From: Verrucomicrobiota bacterium
Lineage (GTDB): Bacteria; Verrucomicrobiota; Verrucomicrobiia; Opitutales; Opitutaceae
Direction: 5' to 3'
DNA: 64,000 nt
Assembly (NCBI GenBank): GCA_023457035.1
Contig: JAEWNN010000189.1
Location: 1 to 64,000 of the forward strand
A program made the translations under genes and the position numbers. Positions 1 to 8,275 of the stretch are shown piece by piece. Position 1 is the first letter of the stretch. Each line of letters begins with the position of its first letter. The notes beneath the pieces were generated by a model. That model made no database searches, was not told the origin of the DNA, and was given only the letters and a program-made list of their open reading frames with translations.

Positions 1-30
1 CAGATTCCCCCGTTTCTCCTATGAGAACGA

Positions 31-114
31 GGGACAACTCAGGGACACGGCAGGGACAAAAGCCCGGGAGGGACAAGGGACAGCACCTATTTATAGGTGC
101 GTCCCGTTTGTCCC
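31..114. repeat. iteron-like GGGACA cluster with palindrome
   Basis: GGGACA occurs as direct copies at 31-36, 42-47, 53-58, 70-75 and 77-82, the first three spaced exactly 11 bp (one helical turn). The inverted form TGTCCC is at 109-114. Between them an AT-rich palindrome has 8-bp arms GCACCTAT (83-90) and ATAGGTGC (93-100). Direct repeats flanking an AT-rich dyad suit a replication-initiator or repressor binding region. No initiator gene is in view, so the role is open. Confidence 0.5.
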
Positions 115-302
115 TGGCGGTTTCTGCACGGTCCAACCGCTTGAGCGCCGGGAGTTCTGCCGGCCATCCAACCGTGGCAGAGGCGGCGGGGAGCGCCAAC
201 GGGGACCCTCTATTTCCAAAGAAACCGCGGAGGGTCCCGTGGGCGGCGTTTCTCTCCTATAAATGTAAAAACACAAAAAACCCGTCACAACCCGCCAACG
301 AC

Positions 303-734
303 ATGCAGCCTCTGAAATTCGACTCCATCAAACAGGCCGGCGCCGCCCTCAAGGTGGACATGGCCTTCCTGCGGGCCGCCCGGCAGTGCGGGTGCCTGGC
401 CTTCGCTCACGGCCGGATCGACGCCGCCGCCCTTGTCGACTTCCTCGCCGCGAATGTTCCCGAGATCAACGCGGAGGTGGCCGACATCTATCGATGGTCG
501 AGCGAGCGCCCGCGGCTCCGCCGGAACATGGTCGAACGGATGCGCCGCGACCTCGCCGGGCTCGCCGCCCAGGTGGCACCCGGGAAGCGTTTCGTCGGCC
601 GGGAGATCGCCGCCGCGGTCCGGCGGGAGCTCACCGACGAACTGGCCGCCCGCCTCGCCGGGATGGCGCCAGAGGCCGCCGCGGTCGAGTTGCGGGCCGT
701 CCGCGCCCGGATCCTCGGGGAGGTGGTGGGATGA
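303..734 (+). CDS. hypothetical DNA-binding-like protein of the element
   Basis: 143 aa. I do not recognise a family with certainty. Residues 5-45 (FDSIKQAGAALKVDMAFLRA...GRIDAAALVDFL) have the spacing of a small helix-turn-helix followed by a 'GRxDxxxLxxFL' segment, as in phage packaging or regulatory proteins that read DNA. The remainder is helical and rich in Arg and Ala. The start at 303 is chosen because upstream in-frame sequence is repeat DNA. It overlaps the next gene by 4 nt (ATGA at 731), so the two are probably translated together. A terminase-small-like role is possible but unproven. Confidence 0.5.
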   Translation: MQPLKFDSIKQAGAALKVDMAFLRAARQCGCLAFAHGRIDAAALVDFLAANVPEINAEVADIYRWSSERPRLRRNMVERMRRDLAGLAAQVAPGKRFVGREIAAAVRRELTDELAARLAGMAPEAAAVELRAVRARILGEVVG

Positions 735-976
735 CCGACGCGCGCTCAGTCCTCGACGCCGTGCTGTGGGCGAACACAGCGAGCAACCCGCAGACCCGCC
801 TGCGCCGGCTCGCCATCTTGGTGTGGCAGAGTGGCAACGACAGAGACCGCTTCCCGACGCTCGCCGCGCTTGCCGCTTCGCTGGGCATGAGCCGCCAGGC
901 CGCGCACAAGCAGGTTGACGACTTGAGGGCCTTTTGCGCCGTGCGCGCGCCCGAACCGGTTGACGAAGCCGCGTAG
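731..976 (+). CDS. small helix-turn-helix protein
   Basis: 81 aa. Residues about 44-68 (FPTLAALAASLGMSRQAAHK) form a clear helix-turn-helix: 'TLAALAASLGMSRQAAHKQV' matches the winged-helix pattern in which the second helix begins after GMS. The start ATG overlaps the stop of the preceding gene. Probably a transcription or copy regulator of the element; the target is unknown. Confidence 0.5.
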   Translation: MTDARSVLDAVLWANTASNPQTRLRRLAILVWQSGNDRDRFPTLAALAASLGMSRQAAHKQVDDLRAFCAVRAPEPVDEAA

Positions 977-980
977 TGTG

Positions 981-1538
981 ATGAACACCATTCACCGAAA
1001 CCCGTCGACCGGCCGCCCTGTGGCGAACTTCGTCGACGTTGCCGAGATCGTCGGCAAATCCGCGGCCGAGATCCGCGAGTCACACAAAGAAATCACCGCC
1101 CTGCGCAAGCGCGCGGAGGCCTACACCCCGCTTGCGGCGCAAACCGCGTTCAATGCCGAACGCACCCGCCTCATGATCGACGGCGCGCTGACCGACGAGG
1201 AGCTCAAGGAGCTGGGCACGCCCGACACCTGGGCGAAGCAGTACGAGCAAAGCGCGGCGCTTCTGTATGAAGCCGCCGACCGCCGGCACGTGCTCGCCTT
1301 CCAGAAGTTCCGGCACATCTACGCGAAGATCGAGAAGGAGCTCGCCGCGCTGCACAAACGCGCCGACGTGATCGAGCGAGATTTCGCCAAGCGTGCAGGC
1401 ATCGAATACACGCCCAGCTCTGGCGTCCTCAGCCTCGCCGACACCATCGAAGTGCTCCGCCGCCGGCTCGCGAAAGCGGATGAAGCGCCGGAGCAGGCGC
1501 CCGCGCTCACCGAGTACTTCAGCGAAATCCTCAAATAG
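981..1538 (+). CDS. hypothetical coiled-coil protein
   Basis: 185 aa, not recognised. It is strongly helical: heptad-like stretches at about residues 30-75 and 100-165 are rich in Ala, Glu, Lys and Arg. There is no signal peptide or membrane segment. ATG at 981 is preferred over upstream TTG/GTG codons that overlap the previous gene. It lies 4 nt after the previous stop and 11 nt before the next gene, so it is part of the same transcription unit. Confidence 0.45.
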   Translation: MNTIHRNPSTGRPVANFVDVAEIVGKSAAEIRESHKEITALRKRAEAYTPLAAQTAFNAERTRLMIDGALTDEELKELGTPDTWAKQYEQSAALLYEAADRRHVLAFQKFRHIYAKIEKELAALHKRADVIERDFAKRAGIEYTPSSGVLSLADTIEVLRRRLAKADEAPEQAPALTEYFSEILK

Positions 1539-1549
1539 AAGGGACGCCC

Positions 1550-1843
1550 ATGCTGAACCCGAAGACCGCAGAGCGAATTATTGACCACGTCGGCCGCGCC
1601 TTCCCGCTGGGAAGCGACATCCGCGAAACCAAGGCCTTCCGCGCGGAGATCGTGCGGCTGGTGGATTTCGTCAACCGCAACGACAACGCCGGACTCGAGG
1701 CCGAGCTCGACCTCCTGGACCGCGAGCTTTCGTGCGGGAAGGGCACGCCGGCGACGCTGGCCGCAAGGGCGGAGGTGGCCGGAGTACCGCAGGCCGAGGC
1801 CATCCATGCACGGCTTCAATACCGGCCGATGCCGCGACCCTGA
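1550..1843 (+). CDS. hypothetical protein
   Basis: 97 aa, not recognised. An N-terminal amphipathic region (NPKTAERIIDHVGRAFPLGSD) is followed by a helical stretch to residue 65 and a basic tail. An AGAAGGGACG ribosome-binding region precedes the ATG. It is the fourth gene of the small plus-strand cluster. Confidence 0.4.
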   Translation: MLNPKTAERIIDHVGRAFPLGSDIRETKAFRAEIVRLVDFVNRNDNAGLEAELDLLDRELSCGKGTPATLAARAEVAGVPQAEAIHARLQYRPMPRP

Positions 1844-2251
1844 TCTTTTCGTGTTGGCCAACCAAACACTCCACGACACGCGATGACCGCAGGGAACACG
1901 TCGGCTCGCGTTCGTTGGCGGGATCAACTGCCCGCCTTTCATGCCCCCGCCCGCCGGCAGGGGCAACGTGTCCGCCGGCACAAACCCCGCTCCGCCTTCG
2001 GGCGGGCGGGTTCAATTTCCCTGATACCTCGCCGGCATCACCGCCGCGCTTGACCATTTCCCGCGGTGCGGACAACCTCCGCGCCGTTGGGCTGCCGTCG
2101 AAAAGCCGCCTGACGAACTCAGTTCGCCAAAGAACAATGGATACCCAAGCAGAATTTGGGCTGCGCATTTCGGCCGCCGCAAGGTGGGGAGGGACTCCAT
2201 GCCCTCTTTTCGACCCGGGGTGCGCAGCCCTTTTCGTTTGGAGATAGCATC
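1844..2251 (+). promoter_or_regulatory. non-coding leader with long-range inverted repeat
   Basis: No convincing gene lies in these 408 bases. A perfect 10-bp inverted repeat, GGGCTGCGCA (2158-2167) and TGCGCAGCCC (2221-2230), brackets about 53 nt that include GGTGGGGAGGG, and is followed directly by TTTTCGTTT and the ribosome-binding site of the next gene. The RNA could form a terminator-like or antisense/attenuator structure controlling that gene. No known riboswitch class was recognised. Confidence 0.4.
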
Positions 2252-2623
2252 ATGTCCAACCTCAGCACCACCACCGCGGCCGCGTCGTCGCTCGTTACCC
2301 TCAACCTCACCGCCGAACATTTCGAGATGGTCCTCGAATCCGCCGCCAGCTCCCTGCGCACCGAGATCGAGGGCGGCGAAGGCCTCGACGGCGCCGAGCT
2401 CCTCGCCGCCGCCGAACAGCAACTGACCGCCGACGGCATCCGCGCCAGTGGCCGGGAGTACCTCGCCCAGGCCGAGCGCCCCGAGTTCGCCGAGAACGCG
2501 GGCAGCCTGCGCCGCATCGGCAACGAGCGGATCGAGCAAGCTGAGGAGCTCGCCGAGTTCCACGCGGATGCCATCGGGCTTTACCGTGCGCTACTGGCGC
2601 AGGCTCCGCAGCTCGTTGCTTGA
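2252..2623 (+). CDS. hypothetical protein of the element
   Basis: 123 aa, acidic and helical, family not recognised. The N-terminal 12 residues are Ser/Thr/Ala-rich and the rest (EHFEMVLESAASSLRTEIEG onward) is predicted all helix. ATG is preceded by TTGGAGAT, a good ribosome-binding site. It follows the inverted-repeat leader and ends 55 nt before a strong terminator, so it is likely its own transcription unit. Confidence 0.5.
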   Translation: MSNLSTTTAAASSLVTLNLTAEHFEMVLESAASSLRTEIEGGEGLDGAELLAAAEQQLTADGIRASGREYLAQAERPEFAENAGSLRRIGNERIEQAEELAEFHADAIGLYRALLAQAPQLVA

Positions 2624-2678
2624 CCGCAGTCGTCACCGCGCCAGCATCACGGAACCCACGAGACGCTCGCGCTGAATC

Positions 2679-2706
2679 GCCCCCGGCCCACACCGGGGGC
2701 TTTTTC
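2679..2706 (+). terminator. Rho-independent terminator
   Basis: GCCCCCGG (2679-2686), six-base loop, CCGGGGGC (2693-2700), then TTTTT. It closes the gene at 2252-2623. Confidence 0.8.
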
Positions 2707-2733
2707 GTGCCCTCGTGCCGGGGTGGGTGCGAG

Positions 2734-2755
2734 AAACCGGACACAAACCGGACAC
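2734..2755. repeat. two tandem 11-bp repeats AAACCGGACAC
   Basis: AAACCGGACAC occurs at 2734-2744 and again at 2745-2755, about 70 bp from the tRNA-Arg 3' end. Tandem short repeats at this distance resemble the arm-type sites bound by tyrosine integrases; this is inferred from position only. Confidence 0.4.
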
Positions 2756-2784
2756 CAAAAAATCTTCGCGCCGAGTCCCGGCAG

Positions 2785-2817
2785 CAAAAAGCCCCGGAAG
2801 TTTTTGGCTTCCGGGGC
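2785..2817 (-). terminator. terminator of the tRNA-Arg gene
   Basis: GCCCCGGAAG (2791-2800) pairs with CTTCCGGGGC (2808-2817) around a 7-base loop. Read on the minus strand it is followed by a T run (AAAAA at 2786-2790 on the plus strand). It lies just downstream of the tRNA. Confidence 0.75.
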
Positions 2818-2825
2818 TTTAAGAA

Positions 2826-2902
2826 TGGCGCGCCCGTAGGGAGTCGAACCCCAAACCTTCTGATCCGTAGTCAGATGCTCTATCCAATTGAGCTACGGGC
2901 GC
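2826..2902 (-). tRNA. tRNA-Arg(ACG)
   Basis: Acceptor stem GCGCCCG/CGGGCGC, T-loop GGTTCGACTCC, anticodon loop CTACGGA giving anticodon ACG. CCA is encoded at 2826-2828. This tRNA decodes CGU/CGC/CGA after inosine modification. Its 3' end is the probable integration site for the element to its left. Confidence 0.95.
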
Positions 2903-2997
2903 GTGAAGGAGGCGTGAAGAGAATAACCCGCGCGACGGGTGACAAGCACGAAGTTGCAGAGTTTTTCGGCGCGGTGTCCCACCGGCGCGGGGAGCGC

Positions 2998-3657
2998 TCA
3001 GTTGCCGCCGGTGGCGTTGGCGGTGACGAAGAGCGCGACCGCCTGGGAGCGGCGGGTGACGTTGAGTTTGCCGAAGATGTTCGCGAGGTAGTTCTTCACG
3101 GTCTTCTCGGTGAGGCCGAGCTCGTTGCCCACCTCCTTGTTCGTCTTGCCGGCGGCGATGAGGGAGAGGACCCGGCGCTCCTGGGGCGAGAGGGAGGCGA
3201 CCGGGTCGTCCGGCGTCGCCCCGCGGTGTCGCATCAGTTGGAGCACGCGGGCGGTGGCCTGGGGGTCGAGGACGGACTTGCCGGCGGCGACATCGTAGAT
3301 CGCCTGCACGAGATCCTCGGCGCCCACCTCCTTCAACAAGTAGCCCTGGCCGCCGCTGCGGATGGCGTCGTTGATCAGCTGGTCGTCGATGACGGAGGTG
3401 AGGAACAGGACGCGAACCTTCGGATCATGCTGAAGGATACGGCGGCAGGCGTCGAACCCGGTGCCGTCGGGCAGCCGGATGTCGAGGAGGACGACCTCGG
3501 GGTGGGCGTTGGCGGCCATCGAGACGGCCTCGGCGACCTTGCTGGCCTCGCCGACGATCGTGATGCCGCGCTCGGTGGAGAGCAGCGCCTTGAGTCCCAT
3601 GCGGACGACCTGGCTGTCGTCGACGAGGGCGAGGCGGAGGGGGGAGTCGGAGGTCAT
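2998..3657 (-). CDS. NarL/FixJ-family response regulator
   Basis: 219 aa. The N-terminal receiver domain (residues 6-125) has acidic residues D13/D14 and phospho-acceptor D59 in VVLLDIRLPDGTG. The C-terminal LuxR-type helix-turn-helix (about 155-215, LSPQERRVLSLIAAGKTNKEVG...VKNYLANIFGKL) binds DNA. The start ATG overlaps the stop of the upstream histidine kinase by 4 nt, so the pair is coupled and the kinase is almost surely the partner. Target genes are not indicated by the sequence. Confidence 0.93.
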   Translation of the reverse strand: MTSDSPLRLALVDDSQVVRMGLKALLSTERGITIVGEASKVAEAVSMAANAHPEVVLLDIRLPDGTGFDACRRILQHDPKVRVLFLTSVIDDQLINDAIRSGGQGYLLKEVGAEDLVQAIYDVAAGKSVLDPQATARVLQLMRHRGATPDDPVASLSPQERRVLSLIAAGKTNKEVGNELGLTEKTVKNYLANIFGKLNVTRRSQAVALFVTANATGGN

Positions 3658-4916
3658 GGGCGGGCGGGGCTGATCGGTATCGAGAAGGTGAGGAGGAGGC
3701 GGGTACCCCGCTCGGGACCGCTGTCGCAGGCCAGTCGGGCCCCGAGACGATCGGCCCGGGCCTGCATATTGTCGAGCCCATGACCGCGCAGGACCTGTTG
3801 GGGATCGAAGCCGCGGCCGTCGTCCTGGATGGCCAGGCAGAGCTCGGCGCCGTTGCGGTGGAGCCGGACGGTGATCCGCTTGGCGTGGCCGTGGCGCAGG
3901 CTGTTGCTGACGGCCTCGCGGATGATCTGGAGCGCGTCGGTGAACTGTGATGACGAAAGCTGCTGGGCGGCCTCCTCGTCGATACGGACATCGGTCGCGA
4001 TCTCGCGCACCGCGGAGAGGTGCTCGATCACGGTGCGGACCGAATCGGCGAAGCTGCGTTGGCGGAGTTGTTCGGGGCCGAGCCCGGAGATGTAGGTGCG
4101 GACCTCGCGGATGGCGGCGTTGAGGGTCTGGAGGGCGGTGTCGATCTGGGTGCGCGCCCCGGCGGGGTCCTGGTCGAGCGCCTTGCGGCCGGCCTGGATG
4201 GTGAGCCCGGTGGCGTAGAGGGACTGGATGAGGCCGTCGTGGAGATCGCGGCCCATGTCGATCTTCTCCTGCAGGGCGCGATTGAGGAGGAGTTGTTTGA
4301 GGTGGGTGTCGGCCTCGGCGCGCAGGCGGTCCTCGCGCTCCCGGGCGAGCTCGGCGGACTGGCGGGCGGAACGTTCGGCCAGGTGGCTGAGCACGCCGAA
4401 ATCGCCGGTCTCCCGGGGGGCGCTGCGGGCCGTATCATCGTCGGTGCGCAGCCAGCGCCGATCGACCAAGACGAGGAGGAGCAGGAGCAGAAGGACCAGA
4501 AACGAGATCGAGAGCAGGATGGCGCTCATGCGCTGGAGCATTGCGAGCACTCGCATGGTCGGTGGCGGCGACAGGCGCACGCGCGCGTGACCGACGATCA
4601 CACCGGTCTCGTCGCGCAAGGCGTGATCGAAGCTCCACGGGGTCGTGGTGGCCGGGCTGGCGGGAGGCTGCTCGCTGACGACGATCTGGGCGCCCATCGC
4701 TTGCCCGAGCTTGCGGGTGAACGCCTCGGGCCAGGGCGGCGGGCCGGCCTGCGCGAGTTCGAGCATCGCGGCGAACTGGACCGAGCTCGTCGAGATGGTG
4801 TGATGGAGCAACCGGTCGTTCTGTCGTTTCAGCCAAGCGGCGGTGAAGCCGACCGCGGCGAGGCACAACAACAGCAGCGCAAGCGCGACTCCGACGACGC
4901 GGTAGATTCGTTTCAT
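3654..4916 (-). CDS. membrane sensor histidine kinase, HisKA_3 type
   Basis: 420 aa. Two membrane helices (about 6-28 and 131-151) enclose a 100-residue periplasmic sensor. A coiled linker leads to the HisKA_3 dimerisation domain with phospho-acceptor H226 in DMGRDLHDGLIQSLYATG. The C-terminal HATPase region has the N box (IREAVSNSLRHGHA) and G box (DDGRGFDP). This is the NarX/DegS-like class that pairs with LuxR-type regulators, and the regulator gene follows with a 4-nt overlap. ATG at 4916 is chosen because it begins the first membrane helix. The signal sensed is unknown. Confidence 0.92.
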   Translation of the reverse strand: MKRIYRVVGVALALLLLCLAAVGFTAAWLKRQNDRLLHHTISTSSVQFAAMLELAQAGPPPWPEAFTRKLGQAMGAQIVVSEQPPASPATTTPWSFDHALRDETGVIVGHARVRLSPPPTMRVLAMLQRMSAILLSISFLVLLLLLLLVLVDRRWLRTDDDTARSAPRETGDFGVLSHLAERSARQSAELAREREDRLRAEADTHLKQLLLNRALQEKIDMGRDLHDGLIQSLYATGLTIQAGRKALDQDPAGARTQIDTALQTLNAAIREVRTYISGLGPEQLRQRSFADSVRTVIEHLSAVREIATDVRIDEEAAQQLSSSQFTDALQIIREAVSNSLRHGHAKRITVRLHRNGAELCLAIQDDGRGFDPQQVLRGHGLDNMQARADRLGARLACDSGPERGTRLLLTFSIPISPARP

Positions 4917-5358
4917 GGGGCGGCGGGAGAACGGGGCGGCAAGGGTGGTGGGATCGGAGCGGCGACCGAAGCCCGCCGGTGTCGCGATCAAACGGGGAAG
5001 ACGTTGCTGGAGCAAGGCTGAGAAATGCGAGCGTATCAGCCCTGGTGGTTCCCCCACGCTCTGGACACACGTGTTCCGGTGCCCCGATTGGCGGCACCCG
5101 GGAAAAGGGTGCCGTCGGCCGTTGGCAAAGATTGCCGCCGGAGGGGTCGTGTCTGCTACAAGAGACAGTGAGTCAGTCGGTTGCGGTGGATGGCATGCGG
5201 CCGGCTTCACTGGGGATTCCATCGGTCTCGCCACCTCGGCGCGGCCCCCGGGATGCAGAACGCCGCCGGTAACTCCAGTCAGGGGCGTCGCATCGCGGCG
5301 GGGCGAGTCGGGTTTCTGCCGAACCGGCTCCCGCTTCCTTCACGTGAACCACACCGCC
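4917..5358. other. intergenic divergent promoter region
   Basis: About 440 bases separate the divergent histidine kinase and Sel1 genes, so both promoters should lie here. No convincing -35/-10 pair was found. One hairpin, GGCACCC (5093-5099) with GGGTGCC (5107-5113) around GGGAAAA, is present. No coding sequence is supported. Confidence 0.4.
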
Positions 5359-6105
5359 ATGACGAAGATGACCGTCCCCGAACTGCAAGCCGCCGCCCAG
5401 AAGGGCAATGTCGACGCCCAGTACGAACTGGCGCAGCGATTCCTCGACGGGGAGGCGTGCGATCGTGATCTGGTGAAGGGCGCTCAGTGGCTCACGGCGG
5501 CCGCGGAGCAGGGCCATGCCAAAGCTCGCTCCGGCTTGGGGGCGCTTTATGCGACCGGGACCGGCGTGAAGCAGGACGCGGAGCAGGCGTTGCGCTGGCT
5601 TCAGCTTGCCGCGGAGCAGGGCGACGGACGGGCGCTCATGAACCTCGGGCTTTTCTGCGAACACGGTTTTGGCGGCGCGCCCGACTTGGTGCGAGCCGTG
5701 GAATACTACCGACGGGCGGCCGAGGCGGGCTGTGCCGATGCGCAGCACAATTATGCCCTGGCGCTGCTGCATGGAGAGGGCGTGCCGGCGAATCCTAGTG
5801 TGGCTGTGGAGTGGCTCATGAAGGCCGCGGCGCAAGGACTCGCGGAGGCGCAGTACACGCTCGGTGTCTGCCTCGATCGCGGCTTTGGCATTGGGCAGGA
5901 TCCCGAACTCGCGGCCGACTGGTACGCCCAGGCGGCCGCGGCGGGCCACGTGTCGGCGCACTTCAATCTGGCCGTCCATCTCGAGTTTGGCGCGCCGGAG
6001 AAGCGGGATCTATCGCGGGCGCGCGAGCTCTACCGGGTGGCCGCCGAACAGGGCCACGAGGGCGCGATCGATGCCTTGATCCGGCTCACGCCTGTGGATG
6101 GCTGA
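5359..6105 (+). CDS. Sel1-repeat (TPR-like) protein
   Basis: 248 aa made almost wholly of about six Sel1 repeats of 36 residues, each with the signature A...G...A...LG..Y..G.GV..D...A..W...AA..G (for example KGAQWLTAAAEQGHAKARSGLG at about 38-59). Sel1 repeats form solenoid scaffolds for protein-protein contacts. There is no signal peptide, so it is probably cytoplasmic. ATG at 5359 is preferred to upstream codons that would add a non-repeat, low-quality leader. The partner is unknown. Confidence 0.88.
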   Translation: MTKMTVPELQAAAQKGNVDAQYELAQRFLDGEACDRDLVKGAQWLTAAAEQGHAKARSGLGALYATGTGVKQDAEQALRWLQLAAEQGDGRALMNLGLFCEHGFGGAPDLVRAVEYYRRAAEAGCADAQHNYALALLHGEGVPANPSVAVEWLMKAAAQGLAEAQYTLGVCLDRGFGIGQDPELAADWYAQAAAAGHVSAHFNLAVHLEFGAPEKRDLSRARELYRVAAEQGHEGAIDALIRLTPVDG

Positions 6106-6169
6106 GGCCGCTGCGGCTGTGCCGCGATCGCACGGACGGACGCGATCCGTGCATGGGAACGACCCGACT

Positions 6170-8275
6170 TCATCGTGTCTGCTCGCTCGGGCGCGTGGCG
6201 CAGCGGGCGGCAGCAAGGTGCAGAAATGTGTCCTCAAGCTTGCGGGCGAAGGCGGCGGTGTCGAAGAGACCGCCGGGACGGGTGATCGCCTCTGCTGTGC
6301 GGACGCGCAGCGCAGCGAGGCGGTCGGGTGTTGCGGCGAGCGCCACGGCCCGCTCCACGTAGTCTTCGAGCGAAGTCGCGACGAGTTCGTCGGCGAGGCC
6401 GAGCGTGGAGACGAGGCTGAGCCCGACGCGGGAAGGGAAGGAGCGGCCCGGGAATGTGAGCACGGGCAGGCCCGCCCAGAGGGCGTCGGCGGCGGTGCTG
6501 TGGGCGTTGTAGAAGTGGGTGTCGAGGTAGAGCCCGGCGGCGCGGTGGCGGGCGAGGTGTTCGGCGCGCGGGAGGCTGCGCGGGTCGAAGACGAGGCGCG
6601 CCGGCGCGATGCCGTGGGCGGCGGCCTCGCGGCGCAGGTTGGCCTCCAGCACCGGGGCGGCGCCGCGTAGCCAGAGGACGGAGCCGGGCGTGCGCCGGAG
6701 GATCTCCATCCATGCGCCGAAGATCATTGGCTCGATCTTGTAGGCGTTGTTGAAGGCGCAGAAGACGAAGCCGGACTCGGGCAGGGCGTTGGCCGCGCGG
6801 TCCCCGCCGCCGGGGGCGATGTCGTGGGCGTCGTCGGTCGGCAGGTAGCTGCCGGGCAACCGCACGATGTGCTCGGAGAAAGCGGGCTGCTCCTCGGGCG
6901 GGATGAGGTGTTCGTCGGCAAGGAGGTGGTCGAGGAAGGACGCGCCGGTGGTGCCGGGGTAACCGAGCCAGGTGACCTGCACGGGGGCCGGGCGGTACGC
7001 GAAAAGCGCGATCCGGTTGGCCTTGGTGTGGCCGGCGAGGTCGACGAGCACGTCGACCTCCCGGGCGGCGATCGCCTCGGCGGCGGGGCGGTCGGCGAGT
7101 TCGTGGAGGTCGTCCCAGGTGTCGCTGCCGGCGCGGATGGCGGAGCGGAAGTCGTCCTCCGGGTGCGCGAAGAGCGAGAAGGCGTGGACGCTGACGCGGT
7201 TGCGGTCGTGGCGGGCGAAGAGGGTGCGCAGGCAGTTGCCGACGGCATGGTTTCCGAAATCTGGAGACACGTAGCCGATGCGCAGGGGGCGGCCGGCGGG
7301 GATCGTAGCCGCGGCGCGCAGCGGGACGGCGCCACGGCCGAAGCGCGTGGAACGGGTTTCGGCAACAAGGCGGAGCTCGGCCTGGGTGGCGGTGCCGGGA
7401 AGGGCGAGCAGAAAGAAGGGCGTGAGGAGCTCGATGCCGCAGGGGCTGGCGAGCGCCGGGTCGATGACCGCCTGCCGGAGCGAGGGGATGTCCTGCCAAT
7501 CGCAGAGCCGGAGCCGGGCATTGGCGATCGCGAGGCGAGCCTCGAGATTGTTCGGCTCGAGGGCGAGACAGCGACCGAACGACGCGACCGCATCTTCAAA
7601 GCGCTTGAGCCGGTTGAAGACATGGCCTCGTTCGAGGTGGGCGCGGGCGGAGGTGGGGCAGAGGGCGACGGCCCGGTTGTAGGCGGCGAGCGCTCCCGGC
7701 AGCTCGTCGAGCAGATCGAGCGTCCCGCCGAGGTTGAGCCAAGCGGCGAACATCTCCGGATTCAACCGGGTGGCTTCCCGGTAGGCGATGGCCGCATTGG
7801 TTGAGTCGCCGAGTTTGCCGCAGGCCACTCCGACGTTGAGCTGGGCGTTGGCGGACTCGGGCAGGGCGCCTAGCACCGTGATGGCCTCAGCGTAGCCTCC
7901 GGCGTCGATCAGGGCCTTGCCGAGATTGCAGACAAACTCCTCGCGGCGCGGGTGGGCGGCGACGCAACGGCGGAAACAGGCGACGGCCTCGGCGGGGTGG
8001 CCAGCGTCCAGGTGGAGGTTCCCGCGGAAGAAATTGAGGACGGGGTTGGCGGGATTGCGGGACAGCCCGCGTTCCAACCAGGCGGTGGCGGCGGCGATCT
8101 CGCGGTTCTGAAGCGCGGTGGTGGCGGCGCGTGTGGCGATCTCGCGGTGCAGTGCGTCGGCGTGCGGGGAGGGGTGTCGTTCCAGCCAACCGGCGGCGTC
8201 GGCCTCGCGGCCCTCGGCAAGAAGCTTGCGGGCGTGGGCGAGGAGCGCGGCAACTGGATCGGGAGTGGAGGTCAT
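6170..8275 (-). CDS. TPR protein with O-GlcNAc-transferase-type (GT41) domain
   Basis: 701 aa. Residues about 15-290 are tetratricopeptide repeats (for example PEMFAAWLNLGGTLDLLDELPGALAAYNRAVAL). Residues about 330-690 are a GT41/SPINDLY-type glycosyltransferase with RIGYVSPDFGNHAVG, DVLVDLAGHTKANR, QVTWLGYPGTTGA and the UDP-site region LPVLTFPGRSFPSRVGLSLV. Such enzymes add a sugar to Ser/Thr of proteins; in flagellar loci they glycosylate flagellin. It is the last gene of the minus-strand run that starts at flbT, and its ATG overlaps the stop of the preceding gene (ATGA). Confidence 0.9.
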   Translation of the reverse strand: MTSTPDPVAALLAHARKLLAEGREADAAGWLERHPSPHADALHREIATRAATTALQNREIAAATAWLERGLSRNPANPVLNFFRGNLHLDAGHPAEAVACFRRCVAAHPRREEFVCNLGKALIDAGGYAEAITVLGALPESANAQLNVGVACGKLGDSTNAAIAYREATRLNPEMFAAWLNLGGTLDLLDELPGALAAYNRAVALCPTSARAHLERGHVFNRLKRFEDAVASFGRCLALEPNNLEARLAIANARLRLCDWQDIPSLRQAVIDPALASPCGIELLTPFFLLALPGTATQAELRLVAETRSTRFGRGAVPLRAAATIPAGRPLRIGYVSPDFGNHAVGNCLRTLFARHDRNRVSVHAFSLFAHPEDDFRSAIRAGSDTWDDLHELADRPAAEAIAAREVDVLVDLAGHTKANRIALFAYRPAPVQVTWLGYPGTTGASFLDHLLADEHLIPPEEQPAFSEHIVRLPGSYLPTDDAHDIAPGGGDRAANALPESGFVFCAFNNAYKIEPMIFGAWMEILRRTPGSVLWLRGAAPVLEANLRREAAAHGIAPARLVFDPRSLPRAEHLARHRAAGLYLDTHFYNAHSTAADALWAGLPVLTFPGRSFPSRVGLSLVSTLGLADELVATSLEDYVERAVALAATPDRLAALRVRTAEAITRPGGLFDTAAFARKLEDTFLHLAAARCATRPSEQTR

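Larger units (their letters stand above)
1..2826. mobile_element. end of an integrated element next to tRNA-Arg
   Basis: Five small plus-strand genes of unknown function, iteron-like repeats and tandem 11-bp repeats lie between the window edge and the 3' end of a tRNA-Arg gene on the minus strand. tRNA 3' ends are the usual target of tyrosine integrases, and the gene content differs sharply from the chromosomal genes that begin at 2998. No integrase is visible, so this would be the end of the element away from its integrase, or a remnant. The left boundary and the matching attachment site lie outside the window. Confidence 0.5.

Noticed and set aside
2158..2230. Phage c4-type antisense RNA
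   Set aside because: Only the general idea of a stem with GGGGAGGG inside fits; I could not match the conserved c4 layout.
4917..5358. Possible riboswitch (c-di-GMP or c-di-AMP type) between the histidine kinase and Sel1 genes
   Set aside because: Isolated resemblance such as GGGGGAACC on the minus strand and GCAAAG on the plus strand, but the conserved core elements of either class are absent.
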